Positions 52,919-61,725 of a stretch of 64,000 nt of DNA are shown in pieces. A program made the translations under genes and the position numbers. The first letter of the stretch is position 1; every line of letters starts with the position of its first letter. The notes under the pieces are model-generated. The model did no database searches, was not told the origin of the DNA, and saw only the letters and a program-made list of their open reading frames with translations. The stretch comes from Bog-473 sp963766995. Lineage in GTDB: Bacteria > Actinomycetota > Acidimicrobiia > Acidimicrobiales > RAAP-2. The stretch covers positions 310,001-374,000 of the forward strand of contig CAVYCE010000001.1 in assembly GCA_963766995.1 (NCBI GenBank), given 5' to 3'.

Positions 52919-52961
52919 ATAATGGACACTTCCTCCCAGGTCAGCGACGTTCGGAGATGCG

Positions 52962-54638
52962 ATGGAGTCGGTTGAGACGATTGCCTTTTCGGTGCTCCAG
53001 CGCTCCGCTGACCCGACAATCGGGCTGATCGCCGGCGACTTGCGCCAATCACATGCCGAGGTGGTCTCGCTGGCGGCGCAACGGGGGGCATGGCTCCAAG
53101 CCAACCGCTCCCCCGGACCCTTCCACGTGGCCGTGTTGCTGGAGAACGTCCCCGAGTTCATTTACTGGTTGGAGGCCTGCGCGCTGGTTGGGGCAGTCGT
53201 AGTCGGCGCCAACGCCACCCACCGAGGCGAGGACCTCGCCCGAGATCTCACCCACACCGAATGCCAATTCCTGGTGACCGACTCTCGCCTCTTTCATTTG
53301 GTGGAGGGGCTCCGCATCGGTGATGCCGTCGGCATCGTCACCAAAGACAATCCCAGGGTGTTGGTCTTGGACGAACCTCTGGCCCAAGAGGCACTGGTTC
53401 CCTTTGCCGGCACCAAAGCCCAGGATGTCGTCGACAGTGACCTCAACCCGACCTCGTTGGGCTACCTCCTCTTCACCTCCGGTACCTCGGGCGCCCCGAA
53501 GGCTTGTTTATGCAGCCAGGGCCGCCTGGCTCGCATCGCTCCGATCGTGGCCCAGATGTACGCCCTCACATCGGACGACGTCTGCTACTTGGCCATGCCG
53601 CTGTTTCACTCCAATGCGTTGATGGCAGGGTGGGGTCCAGCACTGAGCGCAGGTTCCACCTTCGCCCTGCCCACCACCGGCCGCTTTTCGGCGTCTGGAT
53701 TCCTGCCCGATGTGCGCGCCGCAGGCGTCACCTACTTCAACTACGTCGGCAAGCCGCTCTCCTACATTCTCGCCACGCCCGAACAACCCGATGACGCCGA
53801 CAACCCACTCATCCGCGCCTTTGGCAACGAAGGCTCCACCGATGATGTGGCCAAGTTCGCTGAGCGGTTCGGCGTCGCCGTCACCGACTCCTACGGTTCG
53901 ACCGAAGGTGGGGCCACGGTCGTGCGCACACCCGACACGCCTCCGGGCGCGCTCGGTGTCTCCGGTGAAGGAACGCTCGTCCTCGACTCAGAGACCGGCG
54001 AGGAATGTCCGCCGGCTCACTTCGATGACCGGGGTCGACTGACCAACGCTGAAGAAGCGATCGGCGAGCTGGTCTCGAAAACCGGAGGCGCCGGCTTCGA
54101 GGGCTATTGGCACAACGACGACGCCGAGCGGGCTCGACTGCGTGAAGGTTGGTACTGGACCGGGGATTTGGCCTACCGCGACGATGCCGGCTACTTCTAC
54201 TTCGCCGGCCGGGACCACGACTGGATCAGGGTCGACGGCGAGAACTTCGCCTCTGCTCCTATTGAACGCATCCTGCAACGGCATCCCGATGTCGTCCTCG
54301 CCGCGGTCTATGCCGTGCCCGATCCCGTCGTAGGTGACCAGGTCATGGCGGCCGTCCAACTCCGGCCCGGCGTCGACTCGTTACATCCGGTGGAGTTCGC
54401 CACCTTCCTAGCCGCTCAAAGTGACATGGGCACCAAATGGAGCCCGCGCTTCATTCGCCAATCGGGTGAGCTCCCGATCACTGCCACCAACAAGGTCCTC
54501 AAAGGTGCGCTCCGGTCGGAACGCTGGAACTGCGACGAACCCTTGCTATGGCAGGCCACCAAGGGCGGCACCTTTGAGGTCCTGTCACGTGAACAGGCCC
54601 GCCAACTCGAATCCGAAGTCGAGGGTCGAGTGATCTGA
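52962..54638 (+). CDS. fadD17: FadD17-like acyl-CoA synthetase
   Basis: A 558-residue ANL enzyme: VAVLLENVPEFIYWLEACAL and GANATHRGEDLARDLTHTEC near the start are close to the FadD17 group, which acts on steroid C3 and C5 side chains in mycobacteria. The P-loop is LLFTSGTSGAPKACLCSQGR; the A5 block is VTDSYGSTEGGATVVRTPD; WYWTGDLAYRDDAGYFYFAG and the catalytic Lys in ITATNKVLKGAL follow. The ATG at 52962 follows the operator by 43 bases. Its stop shares a base with the next start (TGATG), coupling a methyltransferase gene. Gene name by similarity of motifs only. Confidence 0.85.
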   Translation: MESVETIAFSVLQRSADPTIGLIAGDLRQSHAEVVSLAAQRGAWLQANRSPGPFHVAVLLENVPEFIYWLEACALVGAVVVGANATHRGEDLARDLTHTECQFLVTDSRLFHLVEGLRIGDAVGIVTKDNPRVLVLDEPLAQEALVPFAGTKAQDVVDSDLNPTSLGYLLFTSGTSGAPKACLCSQGRLARIAPIVAQMYALTSDDVCYLAMPLFHSNALMAGWGPALSAGSTFALPTTGRFSASGFLPDVRAAGVTYFNYVGKPLSYILATPEQPDDADNPLIRAFGNEGSTDDVAKFAERFGVAVTDSYGSTEGGATVVRTPDTPPGALGVSGEGTLVLDSETGEECPPAHFDDRGRLTNAEEAIGELVSKTGGAGFEGYWHNDDAERARLREGWYWTGDLAYRDDAGYFYFAGRDHDWIRVDGENFASAPIERILQRHPDVVLAAVYAVPDPVVGDQVMAAVQLRPGVDSLHPVEFATFLAAQSDMGTKWSPRFIRQSGELPITATNKVLKGALRSERWNCDEPLLWQATKGGTFEVLSREQARQLESEVEGRVI

Positions 54639-55384
54639 TGGATCCGGGCCGGCACTACGACCGCATTGGCCTTGGCTATGCGTCGCGTCGACAGCCTGAT
54701 CCCCACATCAACGCCCAAATCTGGGCGGCCGTAGGTGACGCCAACAGTGTCGTCAACGTCGGAGCCGGGACCGGCTCCTATGAGCGAAGCGACCGCCACA
54801 TGGTCGCGGTGGAACCCTCGAGCGTCATGATCAGCCAGCGCCCGTCCACCAGCCCACCGGCGATTCAGGCCCGTGCGGAGCACCTTCCCTTCCGAGATCA
54901 GCAATTCGACGTCGCCTTGGCGTTATTGACCATCCATCATTGGGGCGACATGGCCCAAGGTTTGGCCGAACTCCAGCGCGTCTCGCGCCGGCAAGTGCTG
55001 TTCACCTTTGATCCGTCCATGCACGATGCGCTCTGGGTCTTCAACGAGTACGTCCCGTCTTCCATCGGATTCGCCGAAGAGGCTCCCATCACGGAGGTCA
55101 TCCGCTTGCTCGGGGCCAGCAGGGTGCGCGTAGAGGTTGTACCAGTGCCACCCGACTGCACTGATGGGTTCGCATCGGCCTACTGGCAGCGACCGGAGAT
55201 GTACCTCTCGGCCACAGCCCGGGCCAGCATCTCTGCCTTCGCTCGACTCAGCGACGAACAAGTCATTCCTGGCATGGATCGATTGGCCCGTGACCTCGAC
55301 AACGGCGAGTGGCACCGCCGCCATGCCGACTTGCTGGCCATGGATTCCTTCGACGCCGGACTCCGCCTAGTCGTCGCCGACTGA
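54638..55384 (+). CDS. Class I SAM-dependent methyltransferase
   Basis: A 248-residue protein: RIGLGYASRRQPDPHINAQI at the start, VVNVGAGTGSYERSDRHMVA as motif I, VEPSSVMISQRPS as motif II, then AEHLPFRDQQFDVALALLTI and HHWGDMAQGLAELQRVSRR. A UbiE/Methyltransf_11-type enzyme of unknown substrate; such genes sit beside many actinobacterial catabolic clusters. It overlaps the FadD17-like stop by one base (TGATG). Confidence 0.85.
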   Translation: MDPGRHYDRIGLGYASRRQPDPHINAQIWAAVGDANSVVNVGAGTGSYERSDRHMVAVEPSSVMISQRPSTSPPAIQARAEHLPFRDQQFDVALALLTIHHWGDMAQGLAELQRVSRRQVLFTFDPSMHDALWVFNEYVPSSIGFAEEAPITEVIRLLGASRVRVEVVPVPPDCTDGFASAYWQRPEMYLSATARASISAFARLSDEQVIPGMDRLARDLDNGEWHRRHADLLAMDSFDAGLRLVVAD

Positions 55385-55417
55385 GCCGCCTCATCATTCT
55401 TGAGAACTGATGAAGAA

Positions 55418-55822
55418 TTAACGGTCCATCGAGTGAACTTTGTCGGCCGTGATGGTCAGGATCACTCGAACCTGATCGCGCCCTCCGTACCACTGGTATG
55501 GGCCGTCGGTGTATCGCTGGGCCAGGAGCTCAATGTGCTCCGCTCCACCTTCGGCTGTGATGTTCGTCACGCGCCCCCGGACGGCGTAATAACGAGAAGG
55601 GTCCGCGCCATCGCAGACGGCGACAGACACTCGAGGGTCCCGCTGAATGTTGCGCATCTTCTGGTGCGTCTGAACGGTGTTGATGATCACGTGCTCACCA
55701 TCAGTGTCGACCCAGGTTTCGGTCGTCTGCGGCGCACCATCCGGCATCAGTGTCGTGATGAAGCACGGGTTTCTGCCTTGCATCAATGCGACCATGCGCT
55801 CAGGGAGATCCATGCGAGTCAC
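55418..55822 (-). CDS. PPOX class (F420-dependent) pyridoxamine-phosphate-oxidase-like protein
   Basis: A 134-residue split barrel: LPERMVALMQGRNPCFITTL, PDGAPQTTETWVDTDGEHVI, QTHQKMRNIQRDPRVSVAVC and DPSRYYAVRGRVTNITAEGG. This is the TIGR03618-like PPOX class found in F420-making actinobacteria. It reduces substrates with F420H2 or FMN; substrate unknown. Convergent with the methyltransferase gene (33 bases between stops), so it belongs to the minus-strand side. A weak inverted repeat (ATTCTT ... AAGAAT) lies in that gap. Confidence 0.85.
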   Translation of the reverse strand: MTRMDLPERMVALMQGRNPCFITTLMPDGAPQTTETWVDTDGEHVIINTVQTHQKMRNIQRDPRVSVAVCDGADPSRYYAVRGRVTNITAEGGAEHIELLAQRYTDGPYQWYGGRDQVRVILTITADKVHSMDR

Positions 55823-55873
55823 GGTACCTCAAGGTTCGTCATTCATTGTCATAGACCACGAGCCAGCGAACGA

Positions 55874-56542
55874 TCAACCAACAGCGGCCGAACCAGCAGC
55901 CGACAAGGCCGCGCCGATTTCGCGCTGCCAGTCCGGCTGGCGCGTGAAATGCACCGTCAGCCATCCGTGTGTAGCGGCCACACCAATGTTTGCTCGCGTG
56001 TCGTCCACCAAGACCACCGATTGCCGCTCTTCCGAAATCCCCAAGGCAGCATCGACGTGCCGGAAGAAATCCGGGTTGGTCTTCCCCGTCCCGACCGCAG
56101 CTGAATAGAAGAGGTCGAACGGCGGCAAGTACTCCGCAAAGTGGTCTCTGAGAAACGCGGCCCGTCGGTGTTCTTGATTAGTGACCAGAATGAGCCGTGC
56201 ACCTTCAGTCACCCACCGAGTGGCGGCGGCGGCCACAGCCAGATCCACCACGAAGTCCGCCTCGAACCAGGCGCGCAAGAATTCTTCGACCGAGCACGGC
56301 CAACCCAATTTCAAAATCGCATCGGACAGCGCTGGCTCAACTGGCATAACGCCAAGCATGATCTCGGGCCAGGCCTGCTCGAAGAACATCGCATTCAGCA
56401 GGCTGGCGTCGACGCCGAACTGCTCGCCGACGGCGTCTTGCCACGAGCCCAGGCCGCCACGCGTGGGGTCAAGCAGGACGCCATCAACATCGAGGGCCAG
56501 TACAGAACCCCCGAGGGGGCCGACCGGCGCGGAAGTGCTCAG
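55874..56542 (-). CDS. HAD-superfamily hydrolase, probable CTG start overlapping the Ltp2 stop
   Basis: The frame gives a HAD hydrolase: LALDVDGVLLDPTRGGLG (nucleophile Asp motif, DxDG), ARLILVTNQEHRRAA, then KTNPDFFRHVDAALGISEER and SVVLVDDTRANIGVAATHGW with the DD motif. From the nucleophile motif upstream there is no ATG, GTG or TTG in frame until the overlap with the Ltp2-like gene. A CTG at 56540-56542 overlaps the TGA of that gene (CTGA), mirroring the ATGA/GTGA overlaps used throughout this operon. An internal ATG at 56389 would delete the catalytic Asp. Phosphatase or dehalogenase role is unknown. Confidence 0.65.
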   Translation of the reverse strand: MSTSAPVGPLGGSVLALDVDGVLLDPTRGGLGSWQDAVGEQFGVDASLLNAMFFEQAWPEIMLGVMPVEPALSDAILKLGWPCSVEEFLRAWFEADFVVDLAVAAAATRWVTEGARLILVTNQEHRRAAFLRDHFAEYLPPFDLFYSAAVGTGKTNPDFFRHVDAALGISEERQSVVLVDDTRANIGVAATHGWLTVHFTRQPDWQREIGAALSAAGSAAVG

Positions 56543-57720
56543 CGATCGATGCCGAGCACGAGGCCACTGGTGGGCACACCGGTTCCGGCTGTGACCACCA
56601 CGTGCTCGACATTGGGAACCTGATTAGTCGACGTACCCCGGACGAGGCGGACACCCTCGGCTATTCCGTTCATGCCATGTAGGTAGGCCTCACCCAGCTG
56701 TCCACCGTGCGTATTGATGGGCAGCGCGCCCCCGACTTCGATGCGGCCGTCCTTTATGAAGTCTTTGGCTTCGCCCTTAGCGCAGAAACCAAGCTCTTCC
56801 AATTGGTAAAGGACATAGGGCGTGAAGTGGTCGTAGAGGATGGCCGCCTGCATGTCGTCGGGCCCGAGACCTGAGCTCTCCCACAGTTGGCGAGCCACGA
56901 CCGACATCTCAGGCAGGCCGAGCAAGTCGTCACGGTAGTAGCTGGTCATCATGTCTTGTCCGGCGCCGGACCCTTGGACGGCAGCGTGGATCACCGCCGG
57001 CGTACCGGGCAGGTCGCGAGCGCGCTCGAGCGACGTCACCACGATGGCCTGGCCGCCATCGGTTTCTTGGCAACAGTCGAGCAAGTGCAAGGGCTCCACA
57101 ATCCACCGGCTGGCCTGATGGTCTTCGAGAGTGATGGGCTGCTCGTAGAACCACGCCTTCGGGTTCGTTGCCGCGTGCTTCCGGTCAGCCACGGCCACGC
57201 GGCCGAGGTCCTCACTCGTGGCCCCGTTCACATGGAGGTAGCGCTGAGCAGCCAGGGCTACCCACGAGGCTGGCGTGAGCAATCCAACTGGCAGGTAAGA
57301 GGCCATGTGGGCGTTCTCAGCATTGGGAATCGGCGGACGACCCTGGACACCGACGCCGAACCTGGCCCCGGAGCGTTCGTTGAAGGCCCGGTAACAGACG
57401 ACCACATCGGCCACACCCGATTGCACGGCCAACGCCGCCTGCTGAATGGTGCCGCATGCCGCACCGCCGCCGTAATGGATGCGACTGAAGAAAGTCAGCT
57501 CGCCAATGCCGAGGCTACGGGCGATGTCGATGTCGGGGTTGGTGTCGGAGCTAAACGAGCACATGCCCTGCACTTCGCTGGGCGCGATGCCGGCATCTTT
57601 GAGGGCGAGATCCACTGCTTCGACGGCCAGACGGAGTTCGGACCGTCCCGAATCCTTCGAGAACTCGGTGGCGCCGATGCCAGCAATTGCGACCTGACCC
57701 GAAAATGAGTGAGGGCTCAC
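56539..57720 (-). CDS. ltp2: Ltp2-like retro-aldolase (thiolase fold), steroid side-chain degradation
   Basis: A 393-residue thiolase-fold protein without a thiolase Cys dyad pattern. YDHFTPYVLYQLEELGFC (Tyr296) and NTHGGQLGEAYLHGMNGI (Tyr346) match the two catalytic tyrosines of the Ltp2 aldolase, which cleaves propionyl-CoA from the C22 steroid intermediate after hydration. It works as a complex with the DUF35 domain of ChsH2. GTG 57720 overlaps the preceding stop (GTGA). Start by position of AIAGIGATEFSKDSGRSEL. Family memory supports the tyrosines; positions are counted here. Confidence 0.88.
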   Translation of the reverse strand: MSPHSFSGQVAIAGIGATEFSKDSGRSELRLAVEAVDLALKDAGIAPSEVQGMCSFSSDTNPDIDIARSLGIGELTFFSRIHYGGGAACGTIQQAALAVQSGVADVVVCYRAFNERSGARFGVGVQGRPPIPNAENAHMASYLPVGLLTPASWVALAAQRYLHVNGATSEDLGRVAVADRKHAATNPKAWFYEQPITLEDHQASRWIVEPLHLLDCCQETDGGQAIVVTSLERARDLPGTPAVIHAAVQGSGAGQDMMTSYYRDDLLGLPEMSVVARQLWESSGLGPDDMQAAILYDHFTPYVLYQLEELGFCAKGEAKDFIKDGRIEVGGALPINTHGGQLGEAYLHGMNGIAEGVRLVRGTSTNQVPNVEHVVVTAGTGVPTSGLVLGIDR

Positions 57721-58169
57721 TGCCCGTCCCCCAAGCTCATGGGTAGAACCACAGTCACCGTGCCGGTCACGTGATCGCCGAGCGAGTTGGCGCCACGGAT
57801 CTTCACCTGCACCATGCCGCTCTGCCCGTCGGTGGCCAGAGGGCCCTTCTCGGTCACCACCCCGGTGAACGTCATGACGTCGTCGGGATAGTTGGGCGCC
57901 CCGAGCCGGATGTTGACCTCGCTGATGACGGCACTGGGACCGGTCCAATCGGTCACGTAGCGACCGACCAGCCCGTTGGTGGTCAGGATGTTCATGAAGA
58001 TGTCCTTGGAGCCGCGTGATTTTGCCAGCTCCGAGTCGTGATGCACGTCCTGGTAGTCGCGACTGGCCAGCGCGCCGGACACGATGAGGGTCCGCGTGAT
58101 TGGCAGCACCAACTCGGGGAGCTCGTCGCCGACATCAGGATCGAAGAACGTCATTCCCGTGCCGGTCAC
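57717..58169 (-). CDS. chsH1: ChsH1-like MaoC hydratase subunit
   Basis: A 150-residue hot-dog protein: MTFFDPDVGDELPELVLPIT, then LASRDYQDVHHDSELAKSRG with Asp38 and His43 as the catalytic pair, FMNILTTNGLVGRYVTDWTG, and a Gly/Val-rich end. Only the second half of a double hot-dog hydratase is present, as in ChsH1, which pairs with the MaoC domain of ChsH2 to hydrate the side-chain enoyl-CoA. GTG 58169 overlaps the upstream stop by GTGA, and its own stop overlaps the Ltp2 start by GTGA. Confidence 0.85.
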   Translation of the reverse strand: MTGTGMTFFDPDVGDELPELVLPITRTLIVSGALASRDYQDVHHDSELAKSRGSKDIFMNILTTNGLVGRYVTDWTGPSAVISEVNIRLGAPNYPDDVMTFTGVVTEKGPLATDGQSGMVQVKIRGANSLGDHVTGTVTVVLPMSLGDGQ

Positions 58170-59305
58170 GACGCCACCTTGGCCAAGGCCTGCGCCGCAA
58201 TGCTGGCTCCGAGTGCAGCTAGCTGACGGCTCGAGTTGCCCAGCAACAGCTCGATCTGCTTGCCCCAGAGGAAGTAGCGATGGATCGGGTACGTGACGTC
58301 GGCCCCCATGCCACCGTGCAAGTGCTGCGTGGCGTGCACCGTGCGCTGCCCTCGTTCGGCCGCTTGCCACTTGGCCACCCGAGCGGCGTCGGTGGCGTCG
58401 CGTCCGGTATCGAACAACCAGGCCGCGTTCCACAACGTCACGCGCATGGCTTCAATGTCGATAGCCCCGTCGGCTGCCCGCAGCATGGTGCCCTGGAATG
58501 TGCTGAGCGGACGGCCGAACTGGTTGCGCTCGTTGAGGTAGGTGGCCGTCTGGGCCAGTGCCGACTCGCAGACGCCGACTTGCAGCGCGCACAGCCCGAT
58601 GATGGCGGCCGTCATCAACGTATCTAGGGCGGCCCGTCCTGACTCGGGCCCGACCAGCAGATCGGCATTGTCCACGCCAACCTCGGCCAAGTGCAGGTGG
58701 GCATGAATTTCGCGATTGGTGGTGACTGTGCGTTCGAGCGATACGCCGGCCACTCGTGTATCGACCAGGGCCAGGATTACGTGACCATCAAAGGTCCGGG
58801 CCGGAACAACGACTCGGTCGGCCACATGCGCGTAGGGCACGGCCAGCTCGGTGCCGTTCAGCACCCAATGTTCGCCCTCGGGCGCAGCGTGCATGGTGGG
58901 AAGACCGCTGACGCTGGTGGCGCTGCCAGTGAGCGCCGCAGTCAGGATCACCTCGCCGGCCGCCACTCCGGGCAACCAGCGAGCCTGCTGATCGGTAGTG
59001 CCGAATCGAGCAATGGGCAGCGCCCCAAGCACCAGGGTGGACCACAGCGGCGCCGGCGCCACCACGTTCCCCTGAGCCTGCAGCAGCAAGCACAACTCGG
59101 TCAGGCCGTACCCGGCACCACCGTGCGCCTCGGGCACCCCCAGGCCAAGCAAGTCGGCCTCAGCCAATGCTCGCCACAGCTCACGGTCCACGCGATCGTC
59201 GGTTGATTCGACGGCCAGCACGCGGTCGGGGTTGACCAGCCCAGAGAGAAGACCACAGGCCGCCTCTGCCACCGCCGACTGTTGTTCAGTGAATGCGAAG
59301 TCCAT
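58166..59305 (-). CDS. chsE2: ChsE2-like acyl-CoA dehydrogenase subunit (FadE29-like)
   Basis: A 379-residue ACAD subunit: MDFAFTEQQSAVAEAACGLL at the start, EADLLGLGVPEAHGGAGYGL, then ATYLNERNQFGRPLSTFQGT and the end HATQHLHGGMGADVTYPIHR with FLWGKQIELLLG. In steroid degraders such ACADs are alpha2-beta2 heterotetramers made with a partner of the ChsE1 type (here the gene at 61.5 kb); only one chain carries the catalytic base and flavin is shared. ATG shares one base with the upstream stop (TGATG). Confidence 0.88.
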   Translation of the reverse strand: MDFAFTEQQSAVAEAACGLLSGLVNPDRVLAVESTDDRVDRELWRALAEADLLGLGVPEAHGGAGYGLTELCLLLQAQGNVVAPAPLWSTLVLGALPIARFGTTDQQARWLPGVAAGEVILTAALTGSATSVSGLPTMHAAPEGEHWVLNGTELAVPYAHVADRVVVPARTFDGHVILALVDTRVAGVSLERTVTTNREIHAHLHLAEVGVDNADLLVGPESGRAALDTLMTAAIIGLCALQVGVCESALAQTATYLNERNQFGRPLSTFQGTMLRAADGAIDIEAMRVTLWNAAWLFDTGRDATDAARVAKWQAAERGQRTVHATQHLHGGMGADVTYPIHRYFLWGKQIELLLGNSSRQLAALGASIAAQALAKVAS

Positions 59306-60363
59306 CAGGCTGCGCCCTTCTTGTCGGCCGGGACGAAGACGGGAAGCGAAAGGGTGTCGTCGAAGTCGACGAACGTCGCCTCCAGCGCCATGCCGATCAC
59401 GATGTCACCCTTGTCCGCCACGTCGATATTGGCCACCACGCGGGTCCCTTCCTCCAATTCCACTAGTCCGATGGGAAGCGGGTAGTCGAAGGACGGCACC
59501 TGTGGGTAGTGGACGACGACAAAGGAATAGAGCACGCCACGACCACTGGACTCGATCGTGTCCCATTCGAACGACTGGCACTTGCCACAGGCAGGCAACG
59601 GAGGATGGCGCAACATCTGGCAGGACGTGCAGCGCTGAATCAAGAGCCGGTGCGCCTTGGTGCCGTCGAACCAGAACGCGTTGTCCTGCGTCAGCGCCGG
59701 GTGCGGTCGAGGCGGCCGCTCGTTCTTCTCGGTTCGCTGCGGTGGCAAGTACTTGAGAATTCGGAAGCGCATGGTGGCCACGGGTTCACCCGCAGCGAAG
59801 AGTGCAGCCACGTCATCGGGAGTGGGATTGGCTGGGACATCGGCGTCGGGGACGGCCACAAAGTCGAGCCGCGTGGTGAGGAAGCGCCCCGTGCCCAGGC
59901 CCGTACGTTTGGGGTCGGAGATGTCCTCAATGACCGAGCTCACCAAGAGACGATCGCCAACGACGAGCTGACGTCCGTAGCGCTGCTCGCAATTGGTGGC
60001 CACAACGGAGGTGAGTCCCTCGGTGTCGAGCAGCGTCATCATCGTGTCGTTGGGGCCGCTGCCCTGTTCGGTGCCCGCTTCACGGGCGGCTTCGACCAGT
60101 TGGGTGGCGCGCAGCCCGCGCATGATCCACGCCTGCAGCATGGTGGCAGGAGCGATGACGCCGTCAAAACCATTGGACCGCGCCGCCTCAGCGTCGATGT
60201 ACACGGGGTTCTCATCCCCCATGGCCTCGACCCAATGCCGGATCATGGGCTCGTTCACGGCATGGGGGGAAAGCTGAGGCTCGCCCGATACCAGGCCCAC
60301 CAACGCCTCTAGGTCGGCGCTGCGGTCAGGGAACGGCAACAATTCTTCGAAGCGCTCGCTCAC
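59305..60363 (-). CDS. chsH2: ChsH2-like protein (MaoC-type hot-dog plus DUF35)
   Basis: A 352-residue two-domain protein. The N-terminal hot-dog (residues 15-205) includes HWVEAMGDENPVYIDAEAAR and NGFDGVIAPATMLQAWIMRG. The C-terminal DUF35 has the zinc set Cys245, 248, 259 and 262 (CTSCQMLRHPPLPACGKC) and an OB-fold part ending LPIGLVELEEGTRVVANIDV. ChsH2 forms the hydratase with ChsH1 and docks Ltp2 through DUF35. GTG 60363 overlaps the ChsE1-like stop by GTGA. Confidence 0.88.
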   Translation of the reverse strand: MSERFEELLPFPDRSADLEALVGLVSGEPQLSPHAVNEPMIRHWVEAMGDENPVYIDAEAARSNGFDGVIAPATMLQAWIMRGLRATQLVEAAREAGTEQGSGPNDTMMTLLDTEGLTSVVATNCEQRYGRQLVVGDRLLVSSVIEDISDPKRTGLGTGRFLTTRLDFVAVPDADVPANPTPDDVAALFAAGEPVATMRFRILKYLPPQRTEKNERPPRPHPALTQDNAFWFDGTKAHRLLIQRCTSCQMLRHPPLPACGKCQSFEWDTIESSGRGVLYSFVVVHYPQVPSFDYPLPIGLVELEEGTRVVANIDVADKGDIVIGMALEATFVDFDDTLSLPVFVPADKKGAA

Positions 60364-61539
60364 CGCGCGCCCCGCTTCATGCCAAGACCAGCCGTAGCCA
60401 CGATCTCACGCTGTACTTCGTTGACGCCACCGCCAAAGGTATTGATCTGCGCCTGACGACCAGTGGCCTCAATGCGGCCGCGCAATAGGGAGCCGGGTGA
60501 CCCGGGTGTGAGATACCCCGCCGCGCCGATGATGCCGAGGAGGAGGCGGAAGACCTCAATGGTGCGCTCGGTGCCGAACACTTTGATAGATGAGGACTCG
60601 GCTCCGGTCAGTTCGCCGTCGGCCACATGGACGGCCATGCGCCAATTGAGCAGCCACATGGCCTCGAGCTCGGCCTGGCACTTGGCCAGATCGAACTGCA
60701 CCCAAGGCTGCTCCACCAGCGTGCGACCGTCGTCGGTGGACTGGGTGGCGGCCCAGGTCACCACTTCTTCGAACATGGAGATGGCCAGACCGCTCCACGC
60801 CGCCAACCCCACGCGCTCATGGTTGAGCTGGGTGGTGATCATGCGCCAGCCTTCGTTTTCCTCGCCCACGCGGTTGGTCAGCGGGACACGTACGTCTTGG
60901 TAGAAGGTGGACGTGGTGGTCAGTCCACCAACGGTGTTGATGATGGACCACTCGAAACCCTTGGCCGTGGTCGGCACACAGAGGATGGAGATGCCCTTGT
61001 GCTTGGGAACGTCGGGGTCGGTGCGGCAGGCCAGCCACACGTAGTCGGCCTCATCGGCACCGCTGGTGAAGATTTTGGCGCCGTTGACCACGTACTCGTC
61101 GCCGTCACGCACAGCGCGAGTGCGCAAGGAGGCCAGGTCGGTACCGGCCTCGGGCTCGGTGTAGCCGATGGCGAAGTTGAGTTCGCCGGCCAGAATTTGC
61201 GGGCAAGAAGAAAGACTTCTGCTCCTCCGTGCCGTAGCGCATGATGGTCGGGCCCACTGTGTTGATGGTGACGAAGGGGAACGGGGCGCCGGCCCGGCGG
61301 GTCTCGTCGAAGAAGATGAACTGGTCAGTGGCCGGACGGCCCTGTCCGCCAAATTCGGTAGGCCACCCAATGCCCAGCCAGCCGTCCCTGCCCACTTGGC
61401 GGACCACCTGGCGCCAGGCGTCACCGCCCTCGCCGCCCTCGGCCAAGCCAGCGCGGACCTCATCGGTGAGCAGGTCGGCGTAATAGGCCCTCAGCTCTGC
61501 GCGCAGCTGCTGCTGTTCAGGGCTTTCTTCGAGGTGCAT
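60360..61539 (-). pseudogene. chsE1: ChsE1-like acyl-CoA dehydrogenase subunit (FadE28-like), one frameshift
   Basis: The first part, from ATG 61539, reads MHLEESPEQQQLRAELRAYY, GWLGIGWPTEFGGQGRPATD and IMRYGTEEQKSFFLP. At about 61200 the frame breaks; one base skipped gives ILAGELNFAIGYTEPEAGTD, then INGAKIFTSGADEADYVWLA-type sequence and TFGGGVNEVQREIVATAGLG to the stop at 60360. The joined protein is a normal FadE28-like chain of about 390 residues. Because all downstream genes are intact and coupled, a sequence error is more likely than a true loss. It heads the igr-like operon, with a KstR-like site 63 bases upstream of the start. Confidence 0.8.
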
Positions 61540-61601
61540 GCGCCCCCCCGGCGGGGATCAGTCGGCGGTCCCTGCAGGTCAAGGCCGCTCTTGAGAAAAA
61601 C

Positions 61602-61615
61602 TGTAACACGTTCCT
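61602..61615. promoter_or_regulatory. KstR-like operator upstream of the igr-like operon
   Basis: TGTAACACGTTCCT fits TnnAACnnGTTnnA except at the last position (T for A). It lies 63 bases upstream of the ChsE1-like start and about 110 upstream of the divergent gene of unknown function. Confidence 0.55.
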
Positions 61616-61725
61616 GTTCCGAAGGTCCGGGCTGGCCAGAGGCCCGAACTTGAGGTGATCATGCTGCTCCACCCCGGTTGTGGATCCACTGGGAACACCA
61701 CCCCTGGCCCCTCTACGATGCCATC

